A stretch of DNA of 64,000 nucleotides from Mageeibacillus sp. UBA6980 (lineage in GTDB: Bacteria > Bacillota > Clostridia > Saccharofermentanales > Saccharofermentanaceae). Shown one piece after another: positions 24,560-33,838 of the stretch. Position 1 is the stretch's first letter, and each line of letters starts with the position of its first letter. The position numbers and the translations under genes are program-made. The notes under the pieces were generated by a model, which was not told the origin of the DNA, did no database searches, and saw only the letters and a program-made list of their open reading frames with translations. The stretch lies in contig DJYK01000003.1 of the NCBI GenBank assembly GCA_002450095.1, forward strand, positions 92,480-156,479, given 5' to 3'.

Positions 24560-26308
24560 AGCCTCGGAAAAATACTTCTTGAGGTATTTATGATATAACG
24601 CTTCGCTCTCAGCGGTCTTTCGCTGTTTGAAATCATGGACGTAAGATTCATTGCCGGAGGACCGGAATCGGTACACGATGGCTGCGATGTTAAGGCTGTG
24701 ATCCGCTATCCTTCCGCAGCTGTAGAGGATGTCGTTAAACACAAAGCCGTGCCCGGGCTCGCATATTCCCTGCGAGAGCCTCTCAACGTGGTTAGCCTTA
24801 TACGCGTCACACATCTCGCTTATTACTATTCGCAAGGGGCCGATCTCCTTGGCAAGATCGGTATCATCATTGAGATAACAGTCTATTGTCTTGGTATAGA
24901 CATCTTTAACTGCGGCTACAAGTCTCCCGACTTCCGTGGTCGCATCAGGAGAGAACACTATCTTCTTACGCATTATCTCTTCAGATGAATTGGCCATATA
25001 TGAGGCATGGTCTGCGATCCTCTCGAACTCACCTACGGCCTGCATCATCTTCGAGGCCCTGTTCTTATCCTCGACGGAAAGGTGGTGCGTGGTCGTGAGC
25101 TTCATCAGGAACGAACCGATAACGTCCTCGTAATTGTCGACCTTATCCTCGTTCTTCTTTATGAAATCGTAGTCATTATCGTTGTAACCGTAGATGAGCA
25201 TATCGGTTGATTTATCAAGGCCGCTCCGAGCCTTGTTTACCATCTTGACCATAGAGTTCGTACACTCTGAGACCGCGATCGGCGGCGAGGTCATGAGACG
25301 ATCGTCGAGCTTGAACTCCTGCTCTTCATCGGATTCCTTGACTATAAACCTCGCGAGCTTTACAAGCTGGTCTCTGAACGGCATCAGGATCAATGTATTT
25401 CCGATATTGAAGACCGAATGGAATGCGGCTATGCCGACGATTCCTATGGTCTTGTCCATAAACGCAAGATCGAGAACGGCATCAAACAGGTAGAATACTA
25501 TGAGCCAGAACACCGTTCCGATCACCTTTATAGCCACGTGAATAACCGTAACCCTCTTGGCATCGCGGTTGACTCCGATCGAGGATAGAACGGCGGTCGC
25601 GCACGTACCGATATTGGCACCCATGATGATCGGGATCGCCATGCCGTAAGTAAGGCTGCCGGTAAGCGATAACGACTGTAAAATACCGATGGAAGCAGCC
25701 GAGCTTTGAATGATACCGGTAACGACAGTTCCTGCCAGTACGCCGAGAACGGGATTCTCCAAAGCAGTAAGTATGCTGACGAATCCCGCGGAATCCCTCA
25801 AAGGTGCCATCGAAGAGCTCATCATGGTCATTCCATGCATAAGTATGCCGAAGCCGACAAGCATCATTCCGATGTCCTTGCGCCTCTGCTTCTTCGAGCC
25901 CATTATGAGGATGATTCCTATAAGCGCGAAGATCAGCGAGAAGCACTTGGGCTCCAGAAGCTTAAGCAGGATACTTCCCTCGCTGTTGATTCCCGATAAC
26001 GAGAGGATCCATGCGGTAAGTGTGGTTCCTATATCGGATCCGAATATAACGCCGACCGTCTGCGACAGTTCCATAATGCCGGAGTTTACGAATCCTACGA
26101 GCATTACCGTCATCGCAGACGATGATTGAATTGCAATAGTGATCAGAATACCTATAAGAAGGCCCTTATATGAATGATCTGTAGCCTTCTTTAAAAGCTT
26201 CTCGAGCTTTCCTCCGGCAGTCTTCTTCAATGATTCGGAGAGCAGATGCATTCCGTAAAGGAAGAATGCCAACCCTCCGAACAGCGTTATAAACGAGAAT
26301 ATATCCAT
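24548..26308 (-). CDS. Na+/phosphate cotransporter with PhoU-like C-terminus
   Basis: A 586-residue protein. Residues ~1-310 hold two inverted Na/Pi-cotransporter repeats, each with a QSS motif (IAIQSSSAMTVML and GIIQSSAASIGIL). Residues ~340-560 are a PhoU-like helical domain (FERIADHASYMANSSEE, GRIADHSLNIA). Length and order match the bacterial NptA/YjbB group. Expected to move phosphate across the cytoplasmic membrane with Na+. Confidence 0.92.
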   Translation of the reverse strand: MDIFSFITLFGGLAFFLYGMHLLSESLKKTAGGKLEKLLKKATDHSYKGLLIGILITIAIQSSSAMTVMLVGFVNSGIMELSQTVGVIFGSDIGTTLTAWILSLSGINSEGSILLKLLEPKCFSLIFALIGIILIMGSKKQRRKDIGMMLVGFGILMHGMTMMSSSMAPLRDSAGFVSILTALENPVLGVLAGTVVTGIIQSSAASIGILQSLSLTGSLTYGMAIPIIMGANIGTCATAVLSSIGVNRDAKRVTVIHVAIKVIGTVFWLIVFYLFDAVLDLAFMDKTIGIVGIAAFHSVFNIGNTLILMPFRDQLVKLARFIVKESDEEQEFKLDDRLMTSPPIAVSECTNSMVKMVNKARSGLDKSTDMLIYGYNDNDYDFIKKNEDKVDNYEDVIGSFLMKLTTTHHLSVEDKNRASKMMQAVGEFERIADHASYMANSSEEIMRKKIVFSPDATTEVGRLVAAVKDVYTKTIDCYLNDDTDLAKEIGPLRIVISEMCDAYKANHVERLSQGICEPGHGFVFNDILYSCGRIADHSLNIAAIVYRFRSSGNESYVHDFKQRKTAESEALYHKYLKKYFSEASGN

Positions 26309-26333
26309 CTGTATCTATATTTACCTTAAGTTA

Positions 26334-26708
26334 TCAATCTGCCCAGAGGCTGTGAAGGTTGCAGTATGCGTAAGCCTTCTTTACTTCTGCGCCCGACAGT
26401 ACCGAGAATACCGCCTTAGGCTCATCACCGGGGTTCAGGTGGGCGATCTGAACGCCTGCTGTCGTATCAAGGATCACGAACTGGATATAGTGTTCTGCCG
26501 TCATCGGATGAGCCACGGAACCGACTGATACGCTGACGATATCACCCTCGCGTGATACTACCGGAACATGCTTCTCCACTGCGGCGTCTACGGAAGAAGG
26601 TATTATCTCAGCCATTTCTTCGCCGCAACATATCATGGATACGCCGGAGTCTATGACCTTGATCGCGATATTTCCGCAGTGCTTACAACGATATAATCTG
26701 ATTTCCAT
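26334..26708 (-). CDS. Desulfoferrodoxin (2Fe superoxide reductase)
   Basis: A 124-residue protein with both iron sites. The N-terminal desulforedoxin-type site is CKHC plus CC near residue 28. The catalytic superoxide-reductase site has KHVPV, AHPM and the C-terminal CNLH, supplying four His and one Cys. It reduces superoxide to peroxide in the cytoplasm and marks an anaerobe. A clean Shine-Dalgarno AAGGAGA precedes the ATG. A TGCTAAAAT extended -10 lies upstream on the same strand. Confidence 0.95.
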   Translation of the reverse strand: MEIRLYRCKHCGNIAIKVIDSGVSMICCGEEMAEIIPSSVDAAVEKHVPVVSREGDIVSVSVGSVAHPMTAEHYIQFVILDTTAGVQIAHLNPGDEPKAVFSVLSGAEVKKAYAYCNLHSLWAD

Positions 26709-26809
26709 AGGTTCGTTCTCCTTCTATACAAGAATATGCTCTCATTTTAGCATATCCTGTCCGATCCTTCAGTATCATCTTTCTCAAGAGAACGTGACAA
26801 TCTGTCCTG

Positions 26810-28210
26810 CTATTTCCAGACATCCGTATCCTTTAACCCTATATCGGATTCATGAAATACGGGATCTTTGCCCTCGGCTCTCTGCTTCTCATAATCCTGA
26901 AGCGCGGCAATGGCGATCTTGGAAAGTAAGAATATCGCTATTACGTTGACAACTGCTTCAAGCCCCATTGTTATATCGGCAAGACTCCAGGCAAAATCCA
27001 TACTCAACATGGTCCCGAGCACGACCATAAGTGCCGAGATTATCCTGAAGACCGTCAGAACCGCTTTATTCTTGGTTATAAACAGCACGTTGGCTTCGGC
27101 ATAGAAGTAATTACCGACTATGGACGTAAACGCGAACAGGCATACTGCGATGGTAATGATGTGGATCGCCCACGGTCCGAACTGTGCGGAAAGGCTGTGC
27201 TGGACCAGCGGTATTCCGTTAAGGGTATCGTCAGTCTTATAGACTCCGGTGAGGAGCAGGATGAAGACCGTGGCCGTACATATCATCAACGTATCGATAT
27301 AGACCGATATGATCTGTGCGAGCCCCTGCTTGGCAGGGTGGGTTACCTCAGCGGAAGCCGATGCGTTAGGAGCGGATCCCATTCCGGCTTCATTGGAATA
27401 AAGCCCTCGTTTGATGCCGAGCACCATGCACGATCCGGTAAACCCTCCGAATATCGCCTTGAAGTCAAAGGCCGATCTGAATATGGAAACAAATACTTCG
27501 GGGATCTGCTTTACATTCATGATTATCACAAGAAGCCCCATCACGATATAAAGTCCTGACATCAGAGGTACAAGGAACGAAGAGAGCCAGCCGATCTTAT
27601 CAGACCCGGCAAAAAAGAGATAACCGGAGACTGCACCGAGCACTATCCCTATGATCAGCGGTACGTTTGTGTTATACAGGTCGTCAACATAGTACTCCAT
27701 CGTGGAAACGATGTTATAGGCCTGAAGTCCGTTAAACCCGAATGCGAATGTGACTATCAGCGATACCGAGAATACGATGCCGAGCCATTTGGAGTGGAGC
27801 GCTCTCTCGATATAATATGCCGGTCCTCCCTTAAACGATCCGTCCGGCTCGCGCACTTTATAGATCTGCGCCAATGTACTTTCGACGAATGCAGATGAAG
27901 CACCTATTATCGCCATTATCCACATCCAGAATGCGGCGCCGGGCCCGCCCAAAGCTATAGCGGTGGCAACGCCTGCCATGTTTCCCGTTCCGACACGGGA
28001 GGCAGTCGCTATCATGAGAGCCTGAAACGAAGACATTCCTTTATCGGAAGACTTCTTCTCCATCATGCACTTAAAGCAGTCCTTGATCAGCCTGACCTGC
28101 ACAAATCGCGTCTTTACGGTGAAATATATGCCGACGCCCGCCAACATATAGATCAGGCACCATGTGTACAAAATATCATCTGCACGCGTGAGTATATCAA
28201 CAATATCCAT
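26810..28210 (-). CDS. Sodium:alanine symporter (AGCS family)
   Basis: A 466-residue transporter with about ten hydrophobic segments and the AGCS signatures ASRVGTGNMAGVATAIALGG near residue 85 and GIKRGLYSNEAGMGSAPNAS near residue 275. It imports alanine or glycine with Na+. Start ATG 28210 is chosen because GGAGAAG lies just upstream; a longer open frame to 28264 overlaps the preceding gene and adds a basic tail not usual for the family. It follows the 28230 gene closely and is likely co-transcribed. Confidence 0.93.
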   Translation of the reverse strand: MDIVDILTRADDILYTWCLIYMLAGVGIYFTVKTRFVQVRLIKDCFKCMMEKKSSDKGMSSFQALMIATASRVGTGNMAGVATAIALGGPGAAFWMWIMAIIGASSAFVESTLAQIYKVREPDGSFKGGPAYYIERALHSKWLGIVFSVSLIVTFAFGFNGLQAYNIVSTMEYYVDDLYNTNVPLIIGIVLGAVSGYLFFAGSDKIGWLSSFLVPLMSGLYIVMGLLVIIMNVKQIPEVFVSIFRSAFDFKAIFGGFTGSCMVLGIKRGLYSNEAGMGSAPNASASAEVTHPAKQGLAQIISVYIDTLMICTATVFILLLTGVYKTDDTLNGIPLVQHSLSAQFGPWAIHIITIAVCLFAFTSIVGNYFYAEANVLFITKNKAVLTVFRIISALMVVLGTMLSMDFAWSLADITMGLEAVVNVIAIFLLSKIAIAALQDYEKQRAEGKDPVFHESDIGLKDTDVWK

Positions 28211-28229
28211 ATTACTTCTCCGGCTTATA

Positions 28230-28814
28230 TTAATTCTCCGGCTTAACCTCTTTCCATTTTGCATACTTTGAAGCGGCGCTCTTACATTCCTCTATCGTAT
28301 TATACGACCCGCTCTTTACGACTCGCGACGCCATATCCAGAGAATAGAGGATATAGATTCCGGAAGACTTGGCGATAACATATCTTACGACGGGCAGGAT
28401 CATATACCCTCCGTTCGGAAGGTCATCCCCTTTTATCTGCTCATAGCGGTTTTTATACGAGGTGAACATAACGGGTTCTCCCTCAAGATCATCAGGCGGG
28501 GCCCAGTTTATATAATCGGCGGTCAACAACAGGATCTGCGGCACTATCTGAACTGATATGTATATAAGCTCGACTGCACCCGCCAAAGCGAGTATCTTCC
28601 ACGGCGTAAGAAGAAATCCTATCGTCATCAGGATGCCGCCGACACCCGGGATACCGGATACAAAATGTCCCTCTTTCTTAGAAGCCGCAGGTGCCAGAAT
28701 GTAAGTCATTACAATAGCAAGCAATCCGAGAGCTGCTGTCACAAGTCCTAATGCCGTCACTTCCTCAAATACCTGAATACCATTCAAATCTGCTTTATTG
28801 CTATACATATCCAT
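28230..28814 (-). CDS. Hypothetical membrane protein
   Basis: Not recognised. About 194 residues from the ATG at 28814: three hydrophobic segments in residues ~20-105, then a soluble C-terminal domain (ending KYAKWKEVKPEN) with SGSYNTIEECKSAASKYA. No Shine-Dalgarno is obvious; TATGAT lies a few nt upstream. It is immediately upstream of the alanine symporter and transcribed with it. Confidence 0.65.
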   Translation of the reverse strand: MDMYSNKADLNGIQVFEEVTALGLVTAALGLLAIVMTYILAPAASKKEGHFVSGIPGVGGILMTIGFLLTPWKILALAGAVELIYISVQIVPQILLLTADYINWAPPDDLEGEPVMFTSYKNRYEQIKGDDLPNGGYMILPVVRYVIAKSSGIYILYSLDMASRVVKSGSYNTIEECKSAASKYAKWKEVKPEN

Positions 28815-28855
28815 AGTATCATAAAGACACAACGGATCAGTAAAGGAGAATGCTT

Positions 28856-29278
28856 ATGGAAAACAGAAAATTTCTCATCATAACCGGCATATTGGCTATA
28901 ATCATCCCGATTCTGTTCTTCGCCATCCCATTCGGGACCGATCCTTTACAGATCATAAACCTCGCGATATTCATATTTGGTCTTATCGCCGTTCCCGCGG
29001 TCACATTCATAAAAAAGAGCGATAAGCTTTTCATGGTATGTGCACTAATCTACATCGCCATTCTTGTTGCATTCACAACGATAGTTGAACATAAGATCTC
29101 GGATAACACTTTCGTGGCGATCGGATTCCTGCCCGGCCTCATCATCAGCCTCACGGGCCTTATCAGGACCCGCCAAACAAATAAATCCAAGGCAAGCTAC
29201 ATCATCAACGGAATCGCTCTTCTGATCGCGATAGCAGGCATAGTCCTCCCCTTCTTCACCGGGTGGACGGTAAGGTGA
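28856..29278 (+). CDS. Small four-segment membrane protein
   Basis: Not recognised. 140 residues with four hydrophobic segments: IITGILAIIIPILFF, IFIFGLIAVPAVTF, FMVCALIYIAILVAF and a C-terminal pair after GLIRTRQTNKSKA. The ATG at 28856 is preferred over the in-frame ATG at 28850 because AAGGAG sits 7 nt upstream. Divergent from the 28230 gene. Confidence 0.65.
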   Translation: MENRKFLIITGILAIIIPILFFAIPFGTDPLQIINLAIFIFGLIAVPAVTFIKKSDKLFMVCALIYIAILVAFTTIVEHKISDNTFVAIGFLPGLIISLTGLIRTRQTNKSKASYIINGIALLIAIAGIVLPFFTGWTVR

Positions 29279-29283
29279 CAGGA

Positions 29284-30004
29284 TTATAAATAATCCCAAA
29301 TATTAAATGAATCAGTGTGATATGAATCTACTTCGTCCATGCTGTTGATAACGGCATAATCAACCGAGCCGGTTTCTACATCAATATAATACATTATGTA
29401 CCCGCCCACATAGGGAACAAACTGAAATGTGCTGATATTATTATCTGTGCCAAGGTAGAACCAACCCCAGTTTGTGCCCCAATTCAGATTCTAATAAAGT
29501 ATCTACGACCGTATTTCTTGACATTCCATTATTTAATTCATTAACCCAGTTATCATAACCGGCTGCATCAGGATCTCTTCCAAACATACAATGGTAAAGG
29601 CTTGCTATGTATTCTTCATTATTAACAGACGGATTCGTGAGTTCATCACTTAAAAAGAAGGTCCTGACAACATCGTCTCCTGTCTCTCCATTCTCAATAT
29701 CAGACATCCATTGTTCCATTTCATCGTCTGTTGGTGCCCTTTGCAAACCATATTGATAGAAACGGTTGATAAATCTCCTTGTCTGTTCTGTTGTATCTGA
29801 CGCTTCACCGGTTGTGACTTGTGGAGTAATATCCGAAGCATCAGTTCTGTATCGAAATATATTGTACGGTTTAATAATGAATATACAGAGTAAAACTACA
29901 ACCAAAAGCGTACACACAGTATAAGCTGTGATGCGCAAGATTACACTCTTATCAGCATATCTTTTCCTCTGTATTTTGTGATTATACCATTTTAAAACAA
30001 CCAC
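29284..30004 (-). pseudogene. Membrane-anchored DUF4214 protein, frameshifted near its end
   Basis: An N-terminal membrane segment (residues ~25-48) is followed by a DUF4214 domain (FINRFYQYGLQRAPTDDEME, YHCMFGRDPDAAGYDNW). The frame runs off at SELGHKLGLVLPWHR. If one G is removed from the run at 29477-29480, it continues as GTNWGWFYLGTDNN and ends VDSYHTDSFNIWDYL at a TAA at 29284, which looks like genuine coding. The start is also unsure: the open frame begins at a GTG at 30004, but a TATAAT and AGAGGAAAAG lie inside it, pointing to a start nearer 29960. It is divergent from sortase. Real mutation or sequencing error cannot be told apart here. Confidence 0.6.
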
Positions 30005-30073
30005 ATATCATATAAACTTTACAAATCACAAATGACGTAGTATAAATATAAACGATTGGGGGCTTTGATTTTT

Positions 30074-30901
30074 ATGAAGAGTGATTCTTCCGTTGATAAA
30101 AAATCAAAGAATAAATTGCTTATTATAGTGTTATCTTCTGTAGGACTCCTGCTTTTAGGCTTGACAGTTTATTTTACAGTACGTTTTTTTCTGGATTCTT
30201 ATATACCCCAAAATGTTCAAAGTGAATTATATGGTCCCGGATCAGCAACGCTTCCTTCACAGGAAGAATCAGCGACAAGCGATATTGTATATAGTTCTGA
30301 AACCGAGGATTATGCTTCAACCGTTGATTTTGATTCACTTCAAGCTATTAATCCTGATATATATGCATGGATTGAAATACCAGGTACAACAATATCGTAT
30401 CCGGTAGTCCAGCATCCCAACGATGATTCATATTATTTAAGAAGAAACTCTGATGGCAACTACTCTGCCGGAGGAGCCATTTTCTCGGAAGGCAGATATA
30501 ATCCTAAAGACTTCTCTTCACCTGTTACCATTCTGTATGGTCACCATACCAGTTCCGATAACATGTTAGGACCCCTTCAGTCTTATTTTTCCGATCCGGA
30601 GTTTTTATCACAGGATCCTAGTATCATCATATATACGCCGGATGAAGAATATGAATACAAGGTATTTGCTGCTGTCCCCTATGATAATTCACATATTCTT
30701 TACGCTTTTGATATGAATGACAATGAAGTTTTCATGGACTTTTTTGATAGTATTATGAGTATAAGGGAACTGGGCATTTATCAGAATGAATCCTTTATAC
30801 CAACAAATAATACGGACAGGGTACTGATATTATCAACCTGTCTTGACGGAAACTCACAACGTCGCTTCTTGGTTATGGGAACACTTGTTTCCGACCATTA
30901 A
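30074..30901 (+). CDS. srtB: Class B sortase
   Basis: A 275-residue membrane-anchored transpeptidase: one N-terminal membrane segment (about residues 15-40), a Ser/Thr-rich linker, then the sortase fold. DFDSLQAINPDIYAWI and YPVVQHPNDDSYYL are class B features. The catalytic His lies in LYGHHT, the Cys in LSTC and the Arg in SQRRF. Start ATG 30074 has GGGGG 11 nt upstream; a TTG at 30056 is an alternative. The next gene encodes a protein ending in an SPQTG sorting signal, its likely substrate. Confidence 0.92.
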   Translation: MKSDSSVDKKSKNKLLIIVLSSVGLLLLGLTVYFTVRFFLDSYIPQNVQSELYGPGSATLPSQEESATSDIVYSSETEDYASTVDFDSLQAINPDIYAWIEIPGTTISYPVVQHPNDDSYYLRRNSDGNYSAGGAIFSEGRYNPKDFSSPVTILYGHHTSSDNMLGPLQSYFSDPEFLSQDPSIIIYTPDEEYEYKVFAAVPYDNSHILYAFDMNDNEVFMDFFDSIMSIRELGIYQNESFIPTNNTDRVLILSTCLDGNSQRRFLVMGTLVSDH

Positions 30902-30936
30902 AATATAGCGAAAAATACTAAGAAAGGAGATATCTG

Positions 30937-31560
30937 ATGAAGAAACTGATTTCAATTATTGCCGCTGCTGCTCTTGTATTTACAATGGCTCTTCCGGTAA
31001 TGGCTGCAACAAGCCCTTCTGTTGAGAGTCCTTCTGCAGATTCATCTGCCAACTCATCTGCATCTGGATCAACAGCAAGTGGCAGTAATGTAAACATTAC
31101 GGAAACAGCTGCAAATCTCTCAACTGCCGAAGAAGCTTCAGTTCATAATGCTGCTGCCGCAATTGCCGGTGACAACGCTTATGTTCTGTATTTTACTAAC
31201 ATTGAAGCTCCTGCCGGATATTTCAGAAACAACAGAACTTTAAGAGTTGAGTTTTCGAGAGATTATGCACCTGATCTTCTTGGTATTCTGTATTGGAACA
31301 GTTCTACACAAAGCTGGGATGTCGCAGATTTTGCTGTCAATGGCAACATCATATCTGCCGTATTCCTTCACACATGTAATGTGGCTTTTGTAGTAAAAGC
31401 TCCAGCTGTTACTCAGACACAAGCAGATTCAACTGATGCTGTTTCTCCTCAAACAGGCATGTCATACACTACCTGGGCTGTTTTGGCACTGACAACAGCT
31501 GCCGGTTCATGTTTGTGTATTACTGTAGCCAGAAAGCTTAAGAAACAACAGGAAGTCTAA
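30937..31560 (+). CDS. Secreted surface protein with SPQTG sorting signal
   Basis: 207 residues. A Sec signal ends around PVMAA near residue 24, followed by a Ser/Ala-rich low-complexity stretch, then a ~90-residue domain (AYVLYFTNIEAPAGYF, RTLRVEFSRDYAPD). The C-terminus is a classic sorting signal: SPQTG near residue 172, a hydrophobic segment and KLKKQQ. SPQTG is of the type recognised by clostridial class B sortases such as C. difficile SrtB. AAAGGAGA precedes the ATG; the gene follows srtB by 35 nt and ends at a strong terminator. Confidence 0.88.
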   Translation: MKKLISIIAAAALVFTMALPVMAATSPSVESPSADSSANSSASGSTASGSNVNITETAANLSTAEEASVHNAAAAIAGDNAYVLYFTNIEAPAGYFRNNRTLRVEFSRDYAPDLLGILYWNSSTQSWDVADFAVNGNIISAVFLHTCNVAFVVKAPAVTQTQADSTDAVSPQTGMSYTTWAVLALTTAAGSCLCITVARKLKKQQEV

Positions 31561-31587
31561 TTCGTTCGACATAAACGCATATGACTT

Positions 31588-31611
31588 GCCCCCGCATTAT
31601 GCTACGGGGGC
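31588..31611 (+). terminator. Intrinsic terminator after sortase substrate gene
   Basis: GCCCCCG...CGGGGGC, a 7-bp GC stem around a 10-nt loop, followed by TTTCC on the plus strand. It ends the sortase operon and faces the convergent LCP gene. Confidence 0.8.
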
Positions 31612-31626
31612 TTTCCTATACATAGA

Positions 31627-32598
31627 TTAAGCGGGTTCGTAGAACTCTCTTATCACCAATTCCTGCAGAGCCTCCTCGTCTACATAAAACTCAATATACC
31701 TCTCTCCCATTGACGACTCTCCTTCGATATTTACAATGCCCTCGAATTCATAACTTGCAAATTCGTAAGCCAATGACGGGATATCTGACACGTCTATGTT
31801 AGTAATCGTATGATCTGAAACTGCTTCATAAGCATCAACTGCAAAAGAATGGTTATCCATAAATGAATCTCGCATGGCTTCTTCCAGAGCATAAAGATAA
31901 GTATGTTGACGTCTCATTCTCGCTTCATTCGAGTCATCATCTACCATATCTCTTCTTGCCCTGATAAATACGAGTGCATGTTGTCCCTGAAGATGAACCG
32001 TTCTACCCATCACAAGAGTATCATCAACACCTGAAAAATCATCTTCGATCGGTACATCCACGCCACCCACAAGATCATTCAAGATCGGAACAACATCTGT
32101 CGTTATCGATATATAATTATCGACATCAATCCCAAACAGCAAATTGGAAACCGCATATACCGTATCTTCGCAACTCGATTCCCCTCCATCGCCATAGGTA
32201 TGTGATAATGATATTTGCGCGATATTCGTTCCGGCATAGTCTCCCATAATATCATAGGTTCTTATACTCGCCATGGAATCACGATTGATCTGAATAACTT
32301 TATAGGATTTTGCGGTCTTGTCAAAAACAACCAGAAGAAGAAAATCCGCCTGACTGCTATTTCTATAATATTTATCCAGAGAGGACTCCTCCTCATCATC
32401 ATTATCGTCAATGCCAATTACAAGCAACGTGCTGATGTCATCACGATAACGGTATCTATCTCCGTTATAATGAATAAATCGTGTATCCCGGTGCAACACA
32501 CTATAATGAACAATAACAGCAATAACTGAAGCAATGATAACGACCGACAATATCATTATCGCGATCATAATAATCCGACATCGTCTTTTTTTATCCAC
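31627..32598 (-). CDS. LytR-CpsA-Psr (LCP) family cell-wall ligase
   Basis: A 323-residue protein: short cytoplasmic basic tail, one membrane segment (residues ~9-33) and an extracytoplasmic LCP domain. Motifs include LLVIGIDD, SQADFLLLVVFD, QINRDSM and RARRDMVDDDSNEARMRRQ, which supply the Asp and Arg residues that bind the polyprenyl pyrophosphate. LCP enzymes attach teichoic acids or other glycopolymers to peptidoglycan. Start is GTG 32598 with GAGGAAA upstream. It is a plausible downstream partner of the polymer locus, though not adjacent to it. Confidence 0.88.
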   Translation of the reverse strand: MDKKRRCRIIMIAIMILSVVIIASVIAVIVHYSVLHRDTRFIHYNGDRYRYRDDISTLLVIGIDDNDDEEESSLDKYYRNSSQADFLLLVVFDKTAKSYKVIQINRDSMASIRTYDIMGDYAGTNIAQISLSHTYGDGGESSCEDTVYAVSNLLFGIDVDNYISITTDVVPILNDLVGGVDVPIEDDFSGVDDTLVMGRTVHLQGQHALVFIRARRDMVDDDSNEARMRRQHTYLYALEEAMRDSFMDNHSFAVDAYEAVSDHTITNIDVSDIPSLAYEFASYEFEGIVNIEGESSMGERYIEFYVDEEALQELVIREFYEPA

Positions 32599-32709
32599 AG
32601 ATATTTCCTCGGCACATAGAATCCATATCGCGCATCACAACCGCCTGTATATGCATAATGACACGTCTTACAATTAACCTTATCATCCGTTGAAGGATAT
32701 TCATAACTA
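32565..32709 (-). CDS. Possible small Cys-rich ORF related to DUF6472
   Basis: A short open frame ending at 32565 and overlapping the start of the LCP gene by ~34 nt. It reads VNCKTCHYAYTGGCDARYG, close to ANCETCQYAYT of the DUF6472-like protein at 35511, and the DNA also matches there (shared GTATATGCATA and GTCT..ACAATT). No clear start codon or Shine-Dalgarno. It may be a remnant. Confidence 0.3.
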
Positions 32710-32727
32710 TACACCAAATCCCAAACA

Positions 32728-32746
32728 TTCGACAAAATTTGTCGAA
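32728..32746. promoter_or_regulatory. 19-bp perfect palindrome upstream of LCP gene
   Basis: TTCGACAAA-A-TTTGTCGAA, a 9-bp inverted repeat around one base, in the gap between the LCP gene and the divergent transposase remnant. It has the form of a repressor operator; the regulator is unknown. Confidence 0.4.
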
Positions 32747-32829
32747 AAATGTCAATTTTGGGTAGTTATATTCTGCCCTCAAAGCATATAGACTTGTATA
32801 TGGAATAAACATATTGGGGGCAGATAGAT

Positions 32830-33432
32830 ATGGATAAAAGATTAGACAGGATCAGACGTTACCGTCTGATCGATAATTCATTTATGAAGGTATTTTCAAG
32901 GATAATCCCGAAGCGGTTGAATTGGTCCTTCAGATCATTCTAGGAAGAACGGATATCAGAGTCTTATCGTCTTCTGTTGAATACAATCTGGATAATATGG
33001 AGGGACGCTCTGTTATCCTTGATGTCCATGCAGAAGATGAATCCGGGATCCGTATTTGAGACCATGGATATAGATGATCACAAGCAATTTAAGGATAAGA
33101 GGCATATAATATATGTGAATGGTGCTGCAAGGTGCGGCACAACGGAAATAGGACAACTGATGGAAGATTTCTTCTGCACGGATCCGGATAAGATCAATTA
33201 TCCGCAATTACGGGAGAGGTTCAGATATTTGAAGAATAGTAATAAGGGGGTTAATGAGATGATGACTATTGAAGAAGAGGTCATGTTAGAAGGGGCTGAA
33301 AAATCAAGGATAGAGATTGCATTGAATTTGATAAGGTCGGCAGATTTGTCCTATGAGAAGATTGCTTCGGCAACCGGCCTTTCGCTTGAGAAAGTTGCGG
33401 AACTCGCTGAGGCTGAAGCTAAGTCAGGCTGA
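32830..33432 (+). pseudogene. Decayed Rpn-type PD-(D/E)XK transposase/nuclease
   Basis: Pieces of one Rpn/PDDEXK_2 protein lie in three frames. The start reads MDKRLDRIRRYRLIDNSFM; after a shift the frame gives VFKDNPEAVELVLQIILGRT and GRSVILDVHAEDESGIR; a third frame gives HIIYVNGAARCGTTEIGQL and a C-terminal helix ending KVAELAEAEAKSG. Comparison with the usual ~300-residue family suggests that the catalytic middle, after the first acidic residue, is deleted. It is inactive as a nuclease. Confidence 0.7.
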
Positions 33433-33690
33433 TATAATGGGAGCACATAAGTACTATCCGTTAGTTTTGTCTGCCAATTAAGACTTTTTGTGTCCGCAAA
33501 ACAGGTCTCAAATTATCCGTCAATTACTCCCTTACATTCCGTTTACGTCGGCAATCTTCACTTTTTCAAAACTGTTAAATATGTGAGGTATTGCGCATTA
33601 ATGCTATTAAACCTATCAAGTATGGAGTCAACATGAGCGAGCGGAACCGGCAGGTTATGTCTTGGAGAGAAAAACGGTCTGCGATAGCCT
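33433..33690. other. Gene-free stretch
   Basis: Between the Rpn remnant and the inverted-repeat promoter. No convincing coding sequence, RNA or repeat was seen; the stretch is AT-rich and may hold more transposase debris. Confidence 0.5.
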
Positions 33691-33721
33691 ATTTTTTACT
33701 TAATCTTTGAATTTAAGAGAT

Positions 33722-33787
33722 ATTAAGTAGATTATATTAGGATATCGCTTTGCATTTCTACTTATTATCCTTTATAATCTACTTAAT
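33722..33787 (+). promoter_or_regulatory. Promoter within a large inverted repeat (AAA-nuclease gene)
   Basis: ATTAAGTAGATTATA (33722-33736) is repeated inverted as TATAATCTACTTAAT (33773-33787), with inner arms AGGATA and TATCCT. The right arm contains a -10 TATAAT, with TTGCAT 17 nt upstream (33750-33755), so the arms bracket a promoter. Extra half-sites ACTTAATCT occur at 33698. The layout suggests autoregulation. Confidence 0.6.
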
Positions 33788-33838
33788 CTAAAAATTTTCT
33801 CAAGTTTAAGTAATTTATAAATGAATGAAGGACCACAT

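Noticed and set aside
32591..32812. 73-residue minus-strand frame upstream of the LCP gene
   Set aside because: Composition is unlike coding sequence; the neighbouring frame with the NCKTCHYAYT motif and homology to the 35511 gene is the better reading.
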